Positions 18,966 to 28,487 of a stretch of 64,000 bases of DNA are shown piece after piece (the stretch's first letter is position 1; every line of letters begins with the position of its first letter). Location: NCBI GenBank assembly GCA_002347025.1, contig DEAE01000031.1, positions 114,941 through 178,940 on the forward strand, given 5' to 3'. Position numbers and translations under genes: made by a program. Under the pieces are notes generated by a model that was not told the origin of the DNA, searched no databases, and saw nothing but the letters and a program-made list of their open reading frames with translations. This stretch comes from Acidobacteria bacterium UBA2990 (GTDB lineage Bacteria; Acidobacteriota; Vicinamibacteria; Vicinamibacterales; UBA8438).

Positions 18966-21437
18966 ATGGTGCGCCGGTGGTCCAATCCTGGGCTGTTGCT
19001 GACGCTGGTGACCTGGCTAGCCTTCCTGTCGCCCGCCTTAGCCAATCAGACCCCCCTCCCGACGCAAGACTCGCTGTCGGGGAGTTCTCCGCTACGGCCG
19101 GTAGTGAACCAATTCTGCGTCGGTTGCCACAGTGACAGGCTTCGTACGGGTAGCCTCTCTCTGGAGACCATCGATGCAACCAACGTCAGTGAAGACCCAG
19201 CGGTATGGGAGAAGGTCCTCGAAAAGCTGCAAGCCAGTGCGATGCCACCCCCAGGTCGACCTCGGCCAGACTCGACGGTCGTAGACAGTGTGATCACGTG
19301 GCTGGAGACGAAGCTGGACAATGCAGCTGCACTCAATCCTAACCCAGGGCGCACCGACAGTATTCACCGACTCAATCGCGCTGAATATCGAAACGTCATT
19401 CGCGACCTATTGGCTCTTGAGGTCGACGTAACATCGCTGCTGCCGGCCGACAGTGGCGACGAGCTCGGTTTCGACAATATTGCCAATATGTTGTCGGTGT
19501 CGCCGACCTTGCTGGACCGATATCTGTCAGCTGCTCGAAAGCTGAGTCGGCTGGCAGTTGGACTTCCACCACGACCCTCCACAACGGAGCACCGTGCCCT
19601 GCTGAATCAGGACGGCTATCTGGGAGAAGACCTGCCGTTCGGCTCACGGGGCGGCACCGCCGTTCGTCATCATTTCCCGGTTGATGGTGAATATGTAATC
19701 AAGGTACGGCTCTACCGCCAACTTTTTGACTACGTCATTGGCCTCGGAGCGCCGCACCAGTTTGAGATTCGCCTAGATGGCGAGCAAATCCTCTCATCAG
19801 TTGTCGGTGGCGAGGAGACAACCGGAGCTCCACCGGCCGGCTTTATCGGAGACATTTTCGGTGACCCCGCGTGGGAGGAATATGCCCAGAACGCCGACGC
19901 CGGGCTTGAAGTTCGCCTCCAGGTAAACGCCGGGACACGACTCGTAGGGGTGTCGTTCCTGGGTCGTCAGACAGAAATCGAAGACGGAGTGCCTCATCCG
20001 CCCAAATACCCGGAGCGTGACGAGTCACTCGAGAGTAATCTGTGGGTGCACACGGTGGCCGTTAGTGGCCCGTACGACATCACTGGCCCTGGCGACACGC
20101 CTAGTCGACGCAAAATATTTGTGTGCTACCCCACGCGGTCGCAGGAGGAAGAACCCTGCGCGACACAAATCCTTACGACCCTTGCCGGCCGAGCCTACCG
20201 CCGACCCCCGACCGATCGAGAGATACAGACGCTGCTGCAGTTCTACCAAGATGGTCGTCGCGGGGATACCTTTGATGCAGGCATCCAGTTCGCGTTAGAA
20301 CGACTCCTTGTCGACCCCAAATTACTCTTCCGGGTCGAGCGGGACCCGGTCGACGTCGCTCCGGGCACCTCGTATGCCGTCAGCGATCTCGAGTTGGCCT
20401 CTCGCCTGTCATTTTTCCTGTGGAGCAGCATTCCAGACGACGAGTTGCTTGGGGCGGCAGCTCGGGGCGAGCTTAGTAATCCTGCAGTACTCAGACAGCA
20501 GGTTCGGCGGATGTTGGCCGACAGTCGTTCGACGGCTCTCGTAGACAATTTTGTCGGTCAATGGCTCCGGTTACGTAATCTAGGCAATGCGATGCCGGAC
20601 CCAAACGCTTTTCCAGATTTCAACGAAAACCTCCGCCAAGCGTTCTCACGAGAAACGACGCTGTTTGTGGAAAGTGTCTTCCGAGAGGACCGGAGTGTCG
20701 TCGAGTTATTGAGCGCCAATTACACGTTCGCAAACGAGCGGCTCGCGCAACATTACGGTATCCCGAACGTGTATGGCAGCCACTTCCGACGGATCACGTT
20801 CGACGATGACAACCCACGCGGCGGTTTGCTTGGCCAAGGAAGTTTGCTGACCTTGACGTCATATCCCAACCGGACATCTCCGGTGCTGCGAGGCCATTGG
20901 GTCTTAGAAAGTCTCTTGGGCACGCCACCACCACCACCACCGGCGGACGTGCCAGGCCTGCCGGACCGCGGCCCAAACGGCGCCCCAGCGTCAGTGCGAG
21001 CACGACTGGAAGAACACCGTCAGAACGCCGTGTGTGCTACCTGTCACGCACCGATGGATCCGTTGGGGTTTGCTTTAGAGAACTTCGATGCAACTGGTGG
21101 CTGGCGTAACACCGAGAACGGCGCCACCGTGAATAGCTCGGCTATGTTGCCCGACGGCACCCAATTTCAGGGCCCAGCTGGACTACGCAAGTTCCTGGTA
21201 AGTCAGCACCGTCAGTTTGTGACTGCCATGACCAAAAAACTCCTGGCATATGCCCTCGGCCGCCGGATCGAGTACTACGACCTCCCGACGGTACGCTCCG
21301 TGGTCCGGGACGCTGCGTCAAACGAATACCAGCCATCCGCGATTGTGTCGGCCATTGTCAACAGTCCGGCATTTCGAATGAGACAAGCCCTCGGGGATAG
21401 CCCGCGACAACAGGTAGCGAAGGCACCTATTCCCTGA
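18966..21437 (+). CDS. Secreted DUF1587/DUF1592/DUF1588/DUF1585 cytochrome-like protein
   Basis: 823 residues, signal peptide ending ALANQ. The order matches the large secreted family first noted in Planctomycetes: an N-terminal haem motif C51-C54-H55 (CVGCHSDRL) with the MPPPGRPRP block, then HRLNRAEYRNVIRDLL (DUF1587), a carbohydrate-binding-like beta region, RAYRRPPTDREIQTLL (DUF1595), LASRLSFFLWSSIPDDELL (DUF1592), the RGGLLGQGSLLTLTSYPNRTSPVLRG block (DUF1588) cut here to its sense, a second haem motif C690-C693-H694 (CATCHAPMDPLG) and the C-terminal DUF1585. The family is always paired with a DUF1552 Tat protein, as here 45 bases on. Its biochemical role is not established. TTGGAG precedes the ATG. 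Confidence 0.92.
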   Translation: MVRRWSNPGLLLTLVTWLAFLSPALANQTPLPTQDSLSGSSPLRPVVNQFCVGCHSDRLRTGSLSLETIDATNVSEDPAVWEKVLEKLQASAMPPPGRPRPDSTVVDSVITWLETKLDNAAALNPNPGRTDSIHRLNRAEYRNVIRDLLALEVDVTSLLPADSGDELGFDNIANMLSVSPTLLDRYLSAARKLSRLAVGLPPRPSTTEHRALLNQDGYLGEDLPFGSRGGTAVRHHFPVDGEYVIKVRLYRQLFDYVIGLGAPHQFEIRLDGEQILSSVVGGEETTGAPPAGFIGDIFGDPAWEEYAQNADAGLEVRLQVNAGTRLVGVSFLGRQTEIEDGVPHPPKYPERDESLESNLWVHTVAVSGPYDITGPGDTPSRRKIFVCYPTRSQEEEPCATQILTTLAGRAYRRPPTDREIQTLLQFYQDGRRGDTFDAGIQFALERLLVDPKLLFRVERDPVDVAPGTSYAVSDLELASRLSFFLWSSIPDDELLGAAARGELSNPAVLRQQVRRMLADSRSTALVDNFVGQWLRLRNLGNAMPDPNAFPDFNENLRQAFSRETTLFVESVFREDRSVVELLSANYTFANERLAQHYGIPNVYGSHFRRITFDDDNPRGGLLGQGSLLTLTSYPNRTSPVLRGHWVLESLLGTPPPPPPADVPGLPDRGPNGAPASVRARLEEHRQNAVCATCHAPMDPLGFALENFDATGGWRNTENGATVNSSAMLPDGTQFQGPAGLRKFLVSQHRQFVTAMTKKLLAYALGRRIEYYDLPTVRSVVRDAASNEYQPSAIVSAIVNSPAFRMRQALGDSPRQQVAKAPIP

Positions 21438-21482
21438 GGACACCCTGACCAAGCAGATCTTGTTTCAGTGGAGACCAGAGCC

Positions 21483-22829
21483 ATGATGATTACAAAGACG
21501 TCGTTACCCCGTCGCACTTTCTTGCGAGGTGTGGGAACCACAGTAGCCCTCCCATTGCTAGATGCGATGGTGCCAGCGTTCACGGCGCTCGCCAAGACAC
21601 CAGCGGCACCCATTCGTCGCTTTGGCGTTGTGTATGTGCCCAACGGGATGATCATGGAGAGTTGGACGCCACCCGGTGACGGCAAGCTCAAGCTTTCCTC
21701 GATCCTCCAACCGCTAGCACCGTTTCAGGACCGCATGCTCGTCTTCTCTGGACTGGATGGCCTGCAGGGCCGCGGCGGCACCCATACGACCGCCTCAACG
21801 AGGTTCCTGACTGGCGTGATCGGCCGCGCGACCAGCGATGGGATCGAAGCAGGCACCTCGATCGATCAGATCGCGGCCAAGCAGTTCGGACAGTACACAC
21901 AGTTGGCTTCTCTCGAACTCTCGCTCGACCGCCTCGACTTGGTGGGTACATGCGATAACACCACCTGCGCGTTCATCAATACACTGTCGTGGACGAGTCC
22001 GACGACCCAGGTTCCCGGCGAGGACAACCCACGCGTGGTGTTCGAGCGGTTGTTTGGCGACAGCGGCACAACAGACCCCGTCGAACGCCTCACCCGCTTG
22101 CGGCGAGACCGCAGTATTCTTGATTCGCTCACAGAAGCGCTCGCAGACCTCGAGCAGGAACTCGGCTCCGGAGACCGCTCTCGTCTCGACGAGTACCTGA
22201 CCGCCGTTCGCGACGTCGAGCGCCGGATCCAGAAAGCGGAACAGCAGAGCTCGATGGAGCTACCGTCGCTGACGCAACCCGGTGGTATCCCAGATAGCTA
22301 CGACGATTACGCTGCATTGATGATCGATCTACAAGTCCTAGCCTTTCAGCTGGATCTAACACGGGTCGGCACCTTCATGATGGGCCGCGAGTATAGCAGC
22401 CGGACGTACCCGCAAATCGGAATCACCGAAGCCCACCATCCACTGTCCCACCACCAAGACGATCCTTCGAAAATCGCCCAGCTGGCAAAGTTGAACACCT
22501 ATCACGTCTCGCTGTTCGCGTCGTATCTTGAAAAACTCAGATCGACAGCCGACGGCGACGGATCGCTGCTAGACCACACCCTCATGATGTACGGGGCTGG
22601 CATGGCTGACAGCAACACCCACGATTCGATGAATCTCCCCATGATGCTGATCGGTTCACAGGAACACTTCAACTTTAAGGGAGGGCGGCACCTGCAGTAT
22701 GACCATGAGCCTGCAGCGTCGCTCCTTGTCACCGTGCTGGACAAGCTCGGAGTACCCGTCGAAAAGATTGCTAACAGCCGTGGGAGACTCAGACTCGATG
22801 CATCCCTAGATACGCTGCCGCTAGTGTAA
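21483..22829 (+). CDS. Tat-exported DUF1552 protein
   Basis: 448 residues from the ATG at 21483 with GGAG upstream (an in-frame GTG at 21468 overlaps that site). The Tat signal is PRRTFLRGVGTTVALPLLDA. The DUF1552 core has the blocks GVVYVPNGMIMESWTPPGDG, FSGLDG...GGTHTTASTRFLTG, HHPLSHHQDDP and the closing MMYGAGMADSNTHDSMNLP, which recall an alkaline-phosphatase-like or sulfatase-like sheet (the related DUF1501 family is in that clan). No function is proven. Translation is probably coupled to the upstream DUF1592 gene, since only 45 bases separate them. Confidence 0.92.
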   Translation: MMITKTSLPRRTFLRGVGTTVALPLLDAMVPAFTALAKTPAAPIRRFGVVYVPNGMIMESWTPPGDGKLKLSSILQPLAPFQDRMLVFSGLDGLQGRGGTHTTASTRFLTGVIGRATSDGIEAGTSIDQIAAKQFGQYTQLASLELSLDRLDLVGTCDNTTCAFINTLSWTSPTTQVPGEDNPRVVFERLFGDSGTTDPVERLTRLRRDRSILDSLTEALADLEQELGSGDRSRLDEYLTAVRDVERRIQKAEQQSSMELPSLTQPGGIPDSYDDYAALMIDLQVLAFQLDLTRVGTFMMGREYSSRTYPQIGITEAHHPLSHHQDDPSKIAQLAKLNTYHVSLFASYLEKLRSTADGDGSLLDHTLMMYGAGMADSNTHDSMNLPMMLIGSQEHFNFKGGRHLQYDHEPAASLLVTVLDKLGVPVEKIANSRGRLRLDASLDTLPLV

Positions 22830-23394
22830 TTGAGGCGCTGTGCGGCTAAGTGGACACCACGCCTAAAGGCTCGTGCCCCGGCGGCACGCCCTCAAAGTCC
22901 ACCTCTTAAGTGCATGGGCTAGGCGTTGTGCTTCGCAGATCAGGACTCAGCTAACTCGATCTTCAAGCTCACCGGGCGCAAATCTCAAGACAACACACCA
23001 GCGGTGTCAGCTTCACCGACCGGAGGCCGCTGAAGCCTCTCCATCAGTGCCTCACACCACCAATCCACCCCTTCCACACGGAGCTCAAGCTGGGCACACT
23101 GGTGCTGTTTCAGGAGAGCAAGCTGCTGAGTATTTCTAGGTAACCCTCCACAAGAAGCGTCTCTAACTAACGGCCACCCTTTCCCGCCACTCCATCTTGA
23201 CTGGCTCGCTGGAACAACGAATAATCAGCCCGCAGTGCCACAAAGCACAGCTTCCCGGAGGACTGTTCTACTGAGCTAGACACAGCCCGGATCGGAATTT
23301 CCGCTTACCGCAAGACACGGTTATCGCAGGCTGCCGTCTTGTCAAGACAGCTGGTCGTACACCCAGTCAGGCAAAGCGAAAAGGAGACAAGCAT
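22830..23394. other. Intergenic gap, no gene seen
   Basis: About 565 bases between the DUF1552 gene and the following PQQ dehydrogenase gene. The only open frames lack ribosome sites and recognisable features. It contains a CGTGCC/GGCACG hairpin at 22872-22888 and otherwise nothing I can name; the promoter for the gene at 23395 probably lies near its right end. Confidence 0.5.
22872..22888 (+). terminator. Weak hairpin after DUF1552 gene
   Basis: Six-base GC-rich arms CGTGCC and GGCACG with a five-base loop, 43 bases past the stop codon. There is no T-run. It may end the DUF1592/DUF1552 transcript. Confidence 0.35.
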
Positions 23395-25479
23395 ATGAAC
23401 AAGGTGCTCTCTACTCGGTACCCTGTGATCCATTACGCTGCTGCGGTGGCAGCAGTTGCGTGTCTAGCTACGACCAGTGTGACCGCTCAGACGGGCGCCG
23501 CCAATGGTGAATGGGGGGTGTTCGGCGCCGACACGGGTGCCACTCGCTACTCGCCACTCGACCAGATCCATTCCGGAAACGTCGAAGATCTTGAAGTCGC
23601 GTGGCGCTGGAGCGCACGCGACCAGGGCACCCCTCCACCCTCCGGAAGGACGCAAATCAGCCCCCTAGTGATCAACGGCGTCATGTACACAACCATTGGA
23701 AATCAGCGGAATGTCGTGGCTCTCGATGCAGCCACAGGGGAACTCGTGTGGGGATGGCAACCTAGCGACAACGAACGCCGTTGGGGAGACATCATCGAGC
23801 CTGTGGCACGAAGCGCCGGGCGGGGTGTGAGCTACTGGAGTGATGGTGCTGGGGACGAACGCATCTTCGTGGTCACGCCAAGCTATCAGCTTGTTGCTCT
23901 CGATGCCCAGACCGGCGCTCGGGTACTGCAATTTGGGGACGCTGGTGTCGTCGACATGATGGATGACCTTCGCTGGGATGAACGCCCTGCTGCGCTGCGA
24001 GCGGGTAGAGTCGCTAACACCTCACCCCCAGCCATTCTTGGGAACGCTCTGGTCGCCTCTATTTCCCTTCACACTGGCAGCATACCGACAAGGGCTAATC
24101 GCCCGGGTATCCGCAACCCCAATGAGGTTTGGCCGATGAACATTCCTGGCGACGTGGTGGCCTACGACGCCCGTAGCGGTCGGACGCTCTGGCGTTTCAA
24201 TACGGTCCCGAAGGAGGGAGAGTTCGGTGTCGACACCTGGCTCAAGGCGGACGACTTACTCTGGGAGGTTCCGACCGGCACGCATCCCTGGGTCGAGGAA
24301 CGCCCCGAACTACTCGATGCCTCCTGGAAATACACGGGGAACGTCGGGCATTGGGCCCCCGTGACGGTAGACGAGGAACTCGGACTATTCTACGTAGCCA
24401 CCGAAACCGCCACCAACGACTACTACGGTGGCTATCGGCCAGGAGACAACCTGTTCGCCAACTCGGTGCTGGCGCTCGACGCGGAGACCGGCGAACGGGT
24501 GTGGCATTTTCAGGTCACCCACCACGAACTCTGGGACTACGATTTCCCGACGGCCCCCATCCTCGTGGACATTGAGGTCGATGGCGTCCTGGTGAAGGCC
24601 TTGGTCCAACTCTCGAAGCAGGGATTTGCATACGTACTCGACCGTGCGACAGGCGAACCCGTCTGGCCGATCGAGGAACGGGCCGTGCCAGAGTCGGACG
24701 TTCCGGGAGAGTGGACATCTCCTACACAGCCCTTTCCCACCAAACCGCCGGCATTTGAACGCCAAGGCGTGACTGAGGATGACCTCATCGACTTTACTCC
24801 GGAGCTTCGGGCCGAAGCACTGCGGATCGTAGAGAATTACCGGCTCGGGCCTCTCTATACTCCGCCGTCCTTGCAAGAGCCTGGCGTCAATCAAGGGACC
24901 CTCGCGCTTCCCAGCGCGGGTGGTGGTGTCAATTGGCCGGGTGGTGCGGTGGATCCCGGGCTGGGTATCCTTTTTGTACCGTCGAGTACGACCCCGTCGC
25001 TGTTCGGATTGATAGACGGCACTGAAGGGACCGGCGTTCGCTACCACATCTCCAGTCGTGCGGGTGTCCCGACCGTCAGTGACCTGCCTCTCATCAAACC
25101 TCCGTATGGCCGGATCACCGCAATCGATCTGACCGTGGGAGAGATCCTGTGGCAAATTCCGCACGGCGGCACGCCCGGCTATATCCAGGCACATCCAGAC
25201 CTTCAGGGCGTGGACGTGCCGACGACGGGGAGCCCGACGAAAAGTTCCGGACTTCTTGTAACGTCTACCCTGCTGTTTGCGGGTGAGGGTTCACGAGGCG
25301 AACCGGTTCTTCGTGCGTACAACAAGCGGACGGGTGACGTTGTCCATGAGATTCAGCTTCCGGGTGGACCAACCACCGGGTTCCCGATCACGTACATGGC
25401 GGGTAGCCAACAATACATTGTCGTAGCGGCTTTGGATGAAGAGAACATCGCGGAGTTAGTCGCCTTCGCTGTGCAATAA
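23395..25479 (+). CDS. PQQ-dependent dehydrogenase, glucose-dehydrogenase-like
   Basis: 694 residues with a short signal peptide (ending SVTAQ). No transmembrane anchor and no haem motif, so a soluble periplasmic quinoprotein. The propeller follows the membrane glucose-dehydrogenase pattern rather than methanol dehydrogenase: GVFGADTGATRYSPLDQI at the start, GELVWGWQP, and the active-site block HHELWDYDFPTAP with D381 and D383. The closing block TTGFPITYMAGSQQYIVVAA is the family C-terminus. Likely substrates are sugars or secondary alcohols; electrons would go to a cytochrome c or quinone. AAGGAGA lies eight bases before the ATG. It follows the DUF1592/DUF1552 pair, an order repeated in the decayed locus at 42099-42825. 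Confidence 0.88.
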   Translation: MNKVLSTRYPVIHYAAAVAAVACLATTSVTAQTGAANGEWGVFGADTGATRYSPLDQIHSGNVEDLEVAWRWSARDQGTPPPSGRTQISPLVINGVMYTTIGNQRNVVALDAATGELVWGWQPSDNERRWGDIIEPVARSAGRGVSYWSDGAGDERIFVVTPSYQLVALDAQTGARVLQFGDAGVVDMMDDLRWDERPAALRAGRVANTSPPAILGNALVASISLHTGSIPTRANRPGIRNPNEVWPMNIPGDVVAYDARSGRTLWRFNTVPKEGEFGVDTWLKADDLLWEVPTGTHPWVEERPELLDASWKYTGNVGHWAPVTVDEELGLFYVATETATNDYYGGYRPGDNLFANSVLALDAETGERVWHFQVTHHELWDYDFPTAPILVDIEVDGVLVKALVQLSKQGFAYVLDRATGEPVWPIEERAVPESDVPGEWTSPTQPFPTKPPAFERQGVTEDDLIDFTPELRAEALRIVENYRLGPLYTPPSLQEPGVNQGTLALPSAGGGVNWPGGAVDPGLGILFVPSSTTPSLFGLIDGTEGTGVRYHISSRAGVPTVSDLPLIKPPYGRITAIDLTVGEILWQIPHGGTPGYIQAHPDLQGVDVPTTGSPTKSSGLLVTSTLLFAGEGSRGEPVLRAYNKRTGDVVHEIQLPGGPTTGFPITYMAGSQQYIVVAALDEENIAELVAFAVQ

Positions 25480-25579
25480 AAGGCAAAGAGGAAACTGATA
25501 TAACTGACCCGGGCAACTCGCTCTCCGTGACACGGTAGGCCGAGCGATTCGAGCATGCCCGGGAAGCAGGATTGAGTAA

Positions 25580-25984
25580 ATGACATACTTGGACAGTCCG
25601 GCAGCAAGTCCAATGGTGCTGGCCATTGGGATGGCAACGGTCGTCACCTTGATGGCACCACCGGCACGAGCGCAGCCGGCAGCGGTCGCCGGCGCCTGGG
25701 CTTTGACCCTGGAGACCGAGCTGGGCGGTGCCACCACCCCCAGCGTTACCCTCGAGCAGAGCAGGTCTGATTTGACCGGACACTATTCCTCTGACACTCT
25801 CGGCGAGACTGACGTTACCGGAAGCGTCGATGGAACGACGGTGACTTTTTCGTTCGATGGTGAGGTCGATGGCTTTACGATCCAGGTCACCTACCAGGCC
25901 ACCTTGCAGGACGACGGCACCTTGTCAGGCACCTTGGATCTAGGTGGACTGGCAGACGGCATCTTCACGGGCAAGAAACAGTAG
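25580..25984 (+). CDS. Small secreted beta-rich protein
   Basis: 134 residues; signal peptide (MVLAIGMATVVTLMAPPARAQ) after an 11-residue N-terminal lead, so the true start could be the internal Met at 12. The mature part has the pattern of a small beta-sandwich or lipocalin-like barrel: VAGAWALTLETELG, VTLEQSRSDLTGHYSS, VTGSVDGTTVTFSFDGEVDG, LSGTLDLGGLADGIFTGKK. Similar short secreted proteins are common in this kind of genome with no known function. It follows the PQQ dehydrogenase by 100 bases. Confidence 0.7.
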   Translation: MTYLDSPAASPMVLAIGMATVVTLMAPPARAQPAAVAGAWALTLETELGGATTPSVTLEQSRSDLTGHYSSDTLGETDVTGSVDGTTVTFSFDGEVDGFTIQVTYQATLQDDGTLSGTLDLGGLADGIFTGKKQ

Positions 25985-26255
25985 CTTTAGCATGCGTTTT
26001 TCTCTCCGATCGAAATCGACCTTGGTGGCGTTATCCCGTCCAACCACGCGAAGGAGGTGTTCCGTAAGAAACGCCGAGCCTCAAGCTCCACTGGACAACT
26101 AGGCAGTAAGGTAGACTGTTGACTGCCCGCTGCTATTGACTTTGCTACAAGACATGATGCCAACCGACCGCACAGTCCCTCTACACAAGACTGGGAGCAC
26201 ACTGCCTCAGCCTAACCTCTCCCTGACGACAGCGAGGGGACACTCAGAACTGCAG

Positions 26256-28445
26256 ATGCCACTATCGAGTAGGTTTCCCATTTCTCAAGTTCTTGTATTA
26301 GCGACACTCCTGGTCATACTTCCGTGCCCGAACTCCTTTTCGCAAATCGCCCCAGTTACTCCACCGGTTAGCGACGCGCTCGGCCTCAACACGATTGGGG
26401 GTATTTGCTGTCGATTACCTGATATCACGAGCACAACCAGTTCTGGTACACCGGGTAGTTTTGTGTATGACGGGGGGCAGACGGCAGGCCCAGACGGCGG
26501 TGTTGTCAACTTTCAAACCGGCAGCGGTGATTGGAAGACTGTGACCACATCCTACGGCCAATTTCACCTACAGACTCTTGCAGGCCGTTGGCCTGATAAC
26601 TACAGCTCCTATAGAGGGTACGAGCGCGTCGGTGTCGACGACACTGTCAACTTGGCCTCCCTTCCGCCACTCAGTCGCGTGGCAAGGACCTCGGCTCCAT
26701 CAGTTGTCGAAGTCGTTGGCGATCGCTGTTTACGCCGTCTCTCAAACGCACCTTCTGACGGCAAAAAGGGACAATGGCAAATGGCCACGAGCCCTTCGGC
26801 TGGATTTTTTGTTTCCGACCGAATTGTTTTGACGGAAGCCGCTGCAATAAAAGAAATTACGGGCAACCCAGCTGGCGGTTGGGGTGACTCCCCGTATCCC
26901 GTATCGCCCAAGAGCTGTGCCGAGCTTCGCGCGGTCTTTCCCGAAGACGAATTCGAGGAAGGCGCCGGCCCCTTCATTCACCTATTTGATGGACGTTGGG
27001 CTTCCGGAACCGTCACCGCGAGCAATGACGCAGTGGTGCTTATTGAGCTCGAACGGGTCACTTCCGATAAGGATCTACTCGTCAGCGAGTGGGAAACGTG
27101 GGACCCATCATCAGCCCCAAAAGCACTTCCTCTCGCTCCCGATGGGGTGGCTAGCGGCACTGTTTTAGCCATACACCACCCTGATAAATCGAGATCCATT
27201 GGAGGATGGCACTTGACCATGGGCCCTGTGGTCGACTGCGACCAACTTCAAGCCAAGCACCCTACGAACATCCCAGGGGGCACCTGGTTCGCACTAGATG
27301 TGCACACTGAGTCGGGTAGCTATGGCGCGCCGGTGTTGAACGCCGAAGGCTTCGTGGTCGGAGTTGTCATTGATGGCACACGACCAGACGACTGGATTTG
27401 TGAGTCTGAAAAATATCGAGGTAGAAATAACCTTGGCATCCTGAGCTCGTTCCTCGCCGACCCACCGTATCTGTCTTCTGCGCTCTCCGTCGATGAGATT
27501 CGTCTCCTCGTCACATCCGCCACGTCTGACCTCAGCATTACACCACCTGCCGAGAATCCTTCCTGGCCCGCCGCTCCGGCCAATCTGGCTTCAGCGAGCT
27601 ATCAGGTCATCGATTGGGGTGATGACTTCACGGAAAGCGGTTTCCCGGTCAGCCAGCTCACAACTGAGGCCTTTGATGTTGCCACGCAGGCCACGGTGAT
27701 GTTCTCTCGTCTCTCCGGCTGTCCTACTTGTGATGAAGCACTCCGCACGGATGACTTCAATGTGAACTGTATCTGCACCGGCGTCGCACTCACCAATCAT
27801 CTTATTGTCACGAACGATCACTGTGTAACCGGGCTGTCGCTGGGGGCCGAATCGACATTTCAGACCTATTACGGACAGATCGTCAATGCACAATTGGTCG
27901 GCAAGTCCAGTATCGATGGCGTCAGTTACCGCGGTGATCCTCTTAAGGGTGACGTTGCTCTTCTCCGCACGACTCAACGGATGGACCTGACGCCTGTCGA
28001 ACTGGCTGACTCTGCCCAACTACAGGAATTTGACCCCGTCATCACCGTAGGTCACCCCGCGGTAATGCTACGGTCAGGGCCATTCGTTACGTCGGTTGGC
28101 TCAGCCATCGGTCGTAATAGCGGGTATGAAGGTGAAGCCTTCTACCGACTCCCCTCGGCCCCTGGAGCAAGCGGTAGCGCGGTCTTTAATCTCGAGGGTA
28201 AAGTGCTCGGTATAATCGGGCAAGGGCAGCTAGCTTACGTGGCCGAGCGCGACGCCCTCGTAGAACAAAAATACGGGAAATCGGCGCTTGAAATTGATAC
28301 TGACGACCTCAAGATCGATCTGCCGCCAAGCCCGTTCGAGGTCTCCGACAAGGTCGCCATATGGCAGGGCTATACATCCATGGGAGCACCAAGCAACTAC
28401 ATTCGAACATTGGTTGATAGCTGGGCACCAGGAGAAATTGACTAG
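26256..28445 (+). CDS. Secreted tandem trypsin-fold protein, first domain inactive
   Basis: 729 residues from the ATG at 26256, chosen because it puts the signal peptide (VLVLATLLVILPCPNSFSQ) at the N-terminus; the frame is open to 26136 and no start has a good ribosome site. Two trypsin-like domains can be read. The second (about 470-680) has the full triad: H522 in TNDHC, D566 in GDVALL, S639 in GASGSA. The first (about 150-370) keeps the fold cues (FFVSDRIVLT, NDAVVLIEL, APVLNAEGFVVG) but has Ala196 where the His belongs and Tyr356 in GSYGAP where the Ser belongs, so it is probably a binding or regulatory pseudo-protease. A Cys-rich linker (CPTCDEALRTDDFNVNCIC) joins them. Confidence 0.8.
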   Translation: MPLSSRFPISQVLVLATLLVILPCPNSFSQIAPVTPPVSDALGLNTIGGICCRLPDITSTTSSGTPGSFVYDGGQTAGPDGGVVNFQTGSGDWKTVTTSYGQFHLQTLAGRWPDNYSSYRGYERVGVDDTVNLASLPPLSRVARTSAPSVVEVVGDRCLRRLSNAPSDGKKGQWQMATSPSAGFFVSDRIVLTEAAAIKEITGNPAGGWGDSPYPVSPKSCAELRAVFPEDEFEEGAGPFIHLFDGRWASGTVTASNDAVVLIELERVTSDKDLLVSEWETWDPSSAPKALPLAPDGVASGTVLAIHHPDKSRSIGGWHLTMGPVVDCDQLQAKHPTNIPGGTWFALDVHTESGSYGAPVLNAEGFVVGVVIDGTRPDDWICESEKYRGRNNLGILSSFLADPPYLSSALSVDEIRLLVTSATSDLSITPPAENPSWPAAPANLASASYQVIDWGDDFTESGFPVSQLTTEAFDVATQATVMFSRLSGCPTCDEALRTDDFNVNCICTGVALTNHLIVTNDHCVTGLSLGAESTFQTYYGQIVNAQLVGKSSIDGVSYRGDPLKGDVALLRTTQRMDLTPVELADSAQLQEFDPVITVGHPAVMLRSGPFVTSVGSAIGRNSGYEGEAFYRLPSAPGASGSAVFNLEGKVLGIIGQGQLAYVAERDALVEQKYGKSALEIDTDDLKIDLPPSPFEVSDKVAIWQGYTSMGAPSNYIRTLVDSWAPGEID

Positions 28446-28487
28446 CTACAAGGGTTTAAACCCACGAACATCGCCGGTGTTTTTGTA

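Noticed and set aside
23230..23330. tRNA-like D-arm similarity on the minus strand
   Set aside because: A TAGCTCAG-type string occurs but no anticodon stem, T-loop or acceptor stem can be formed around it.
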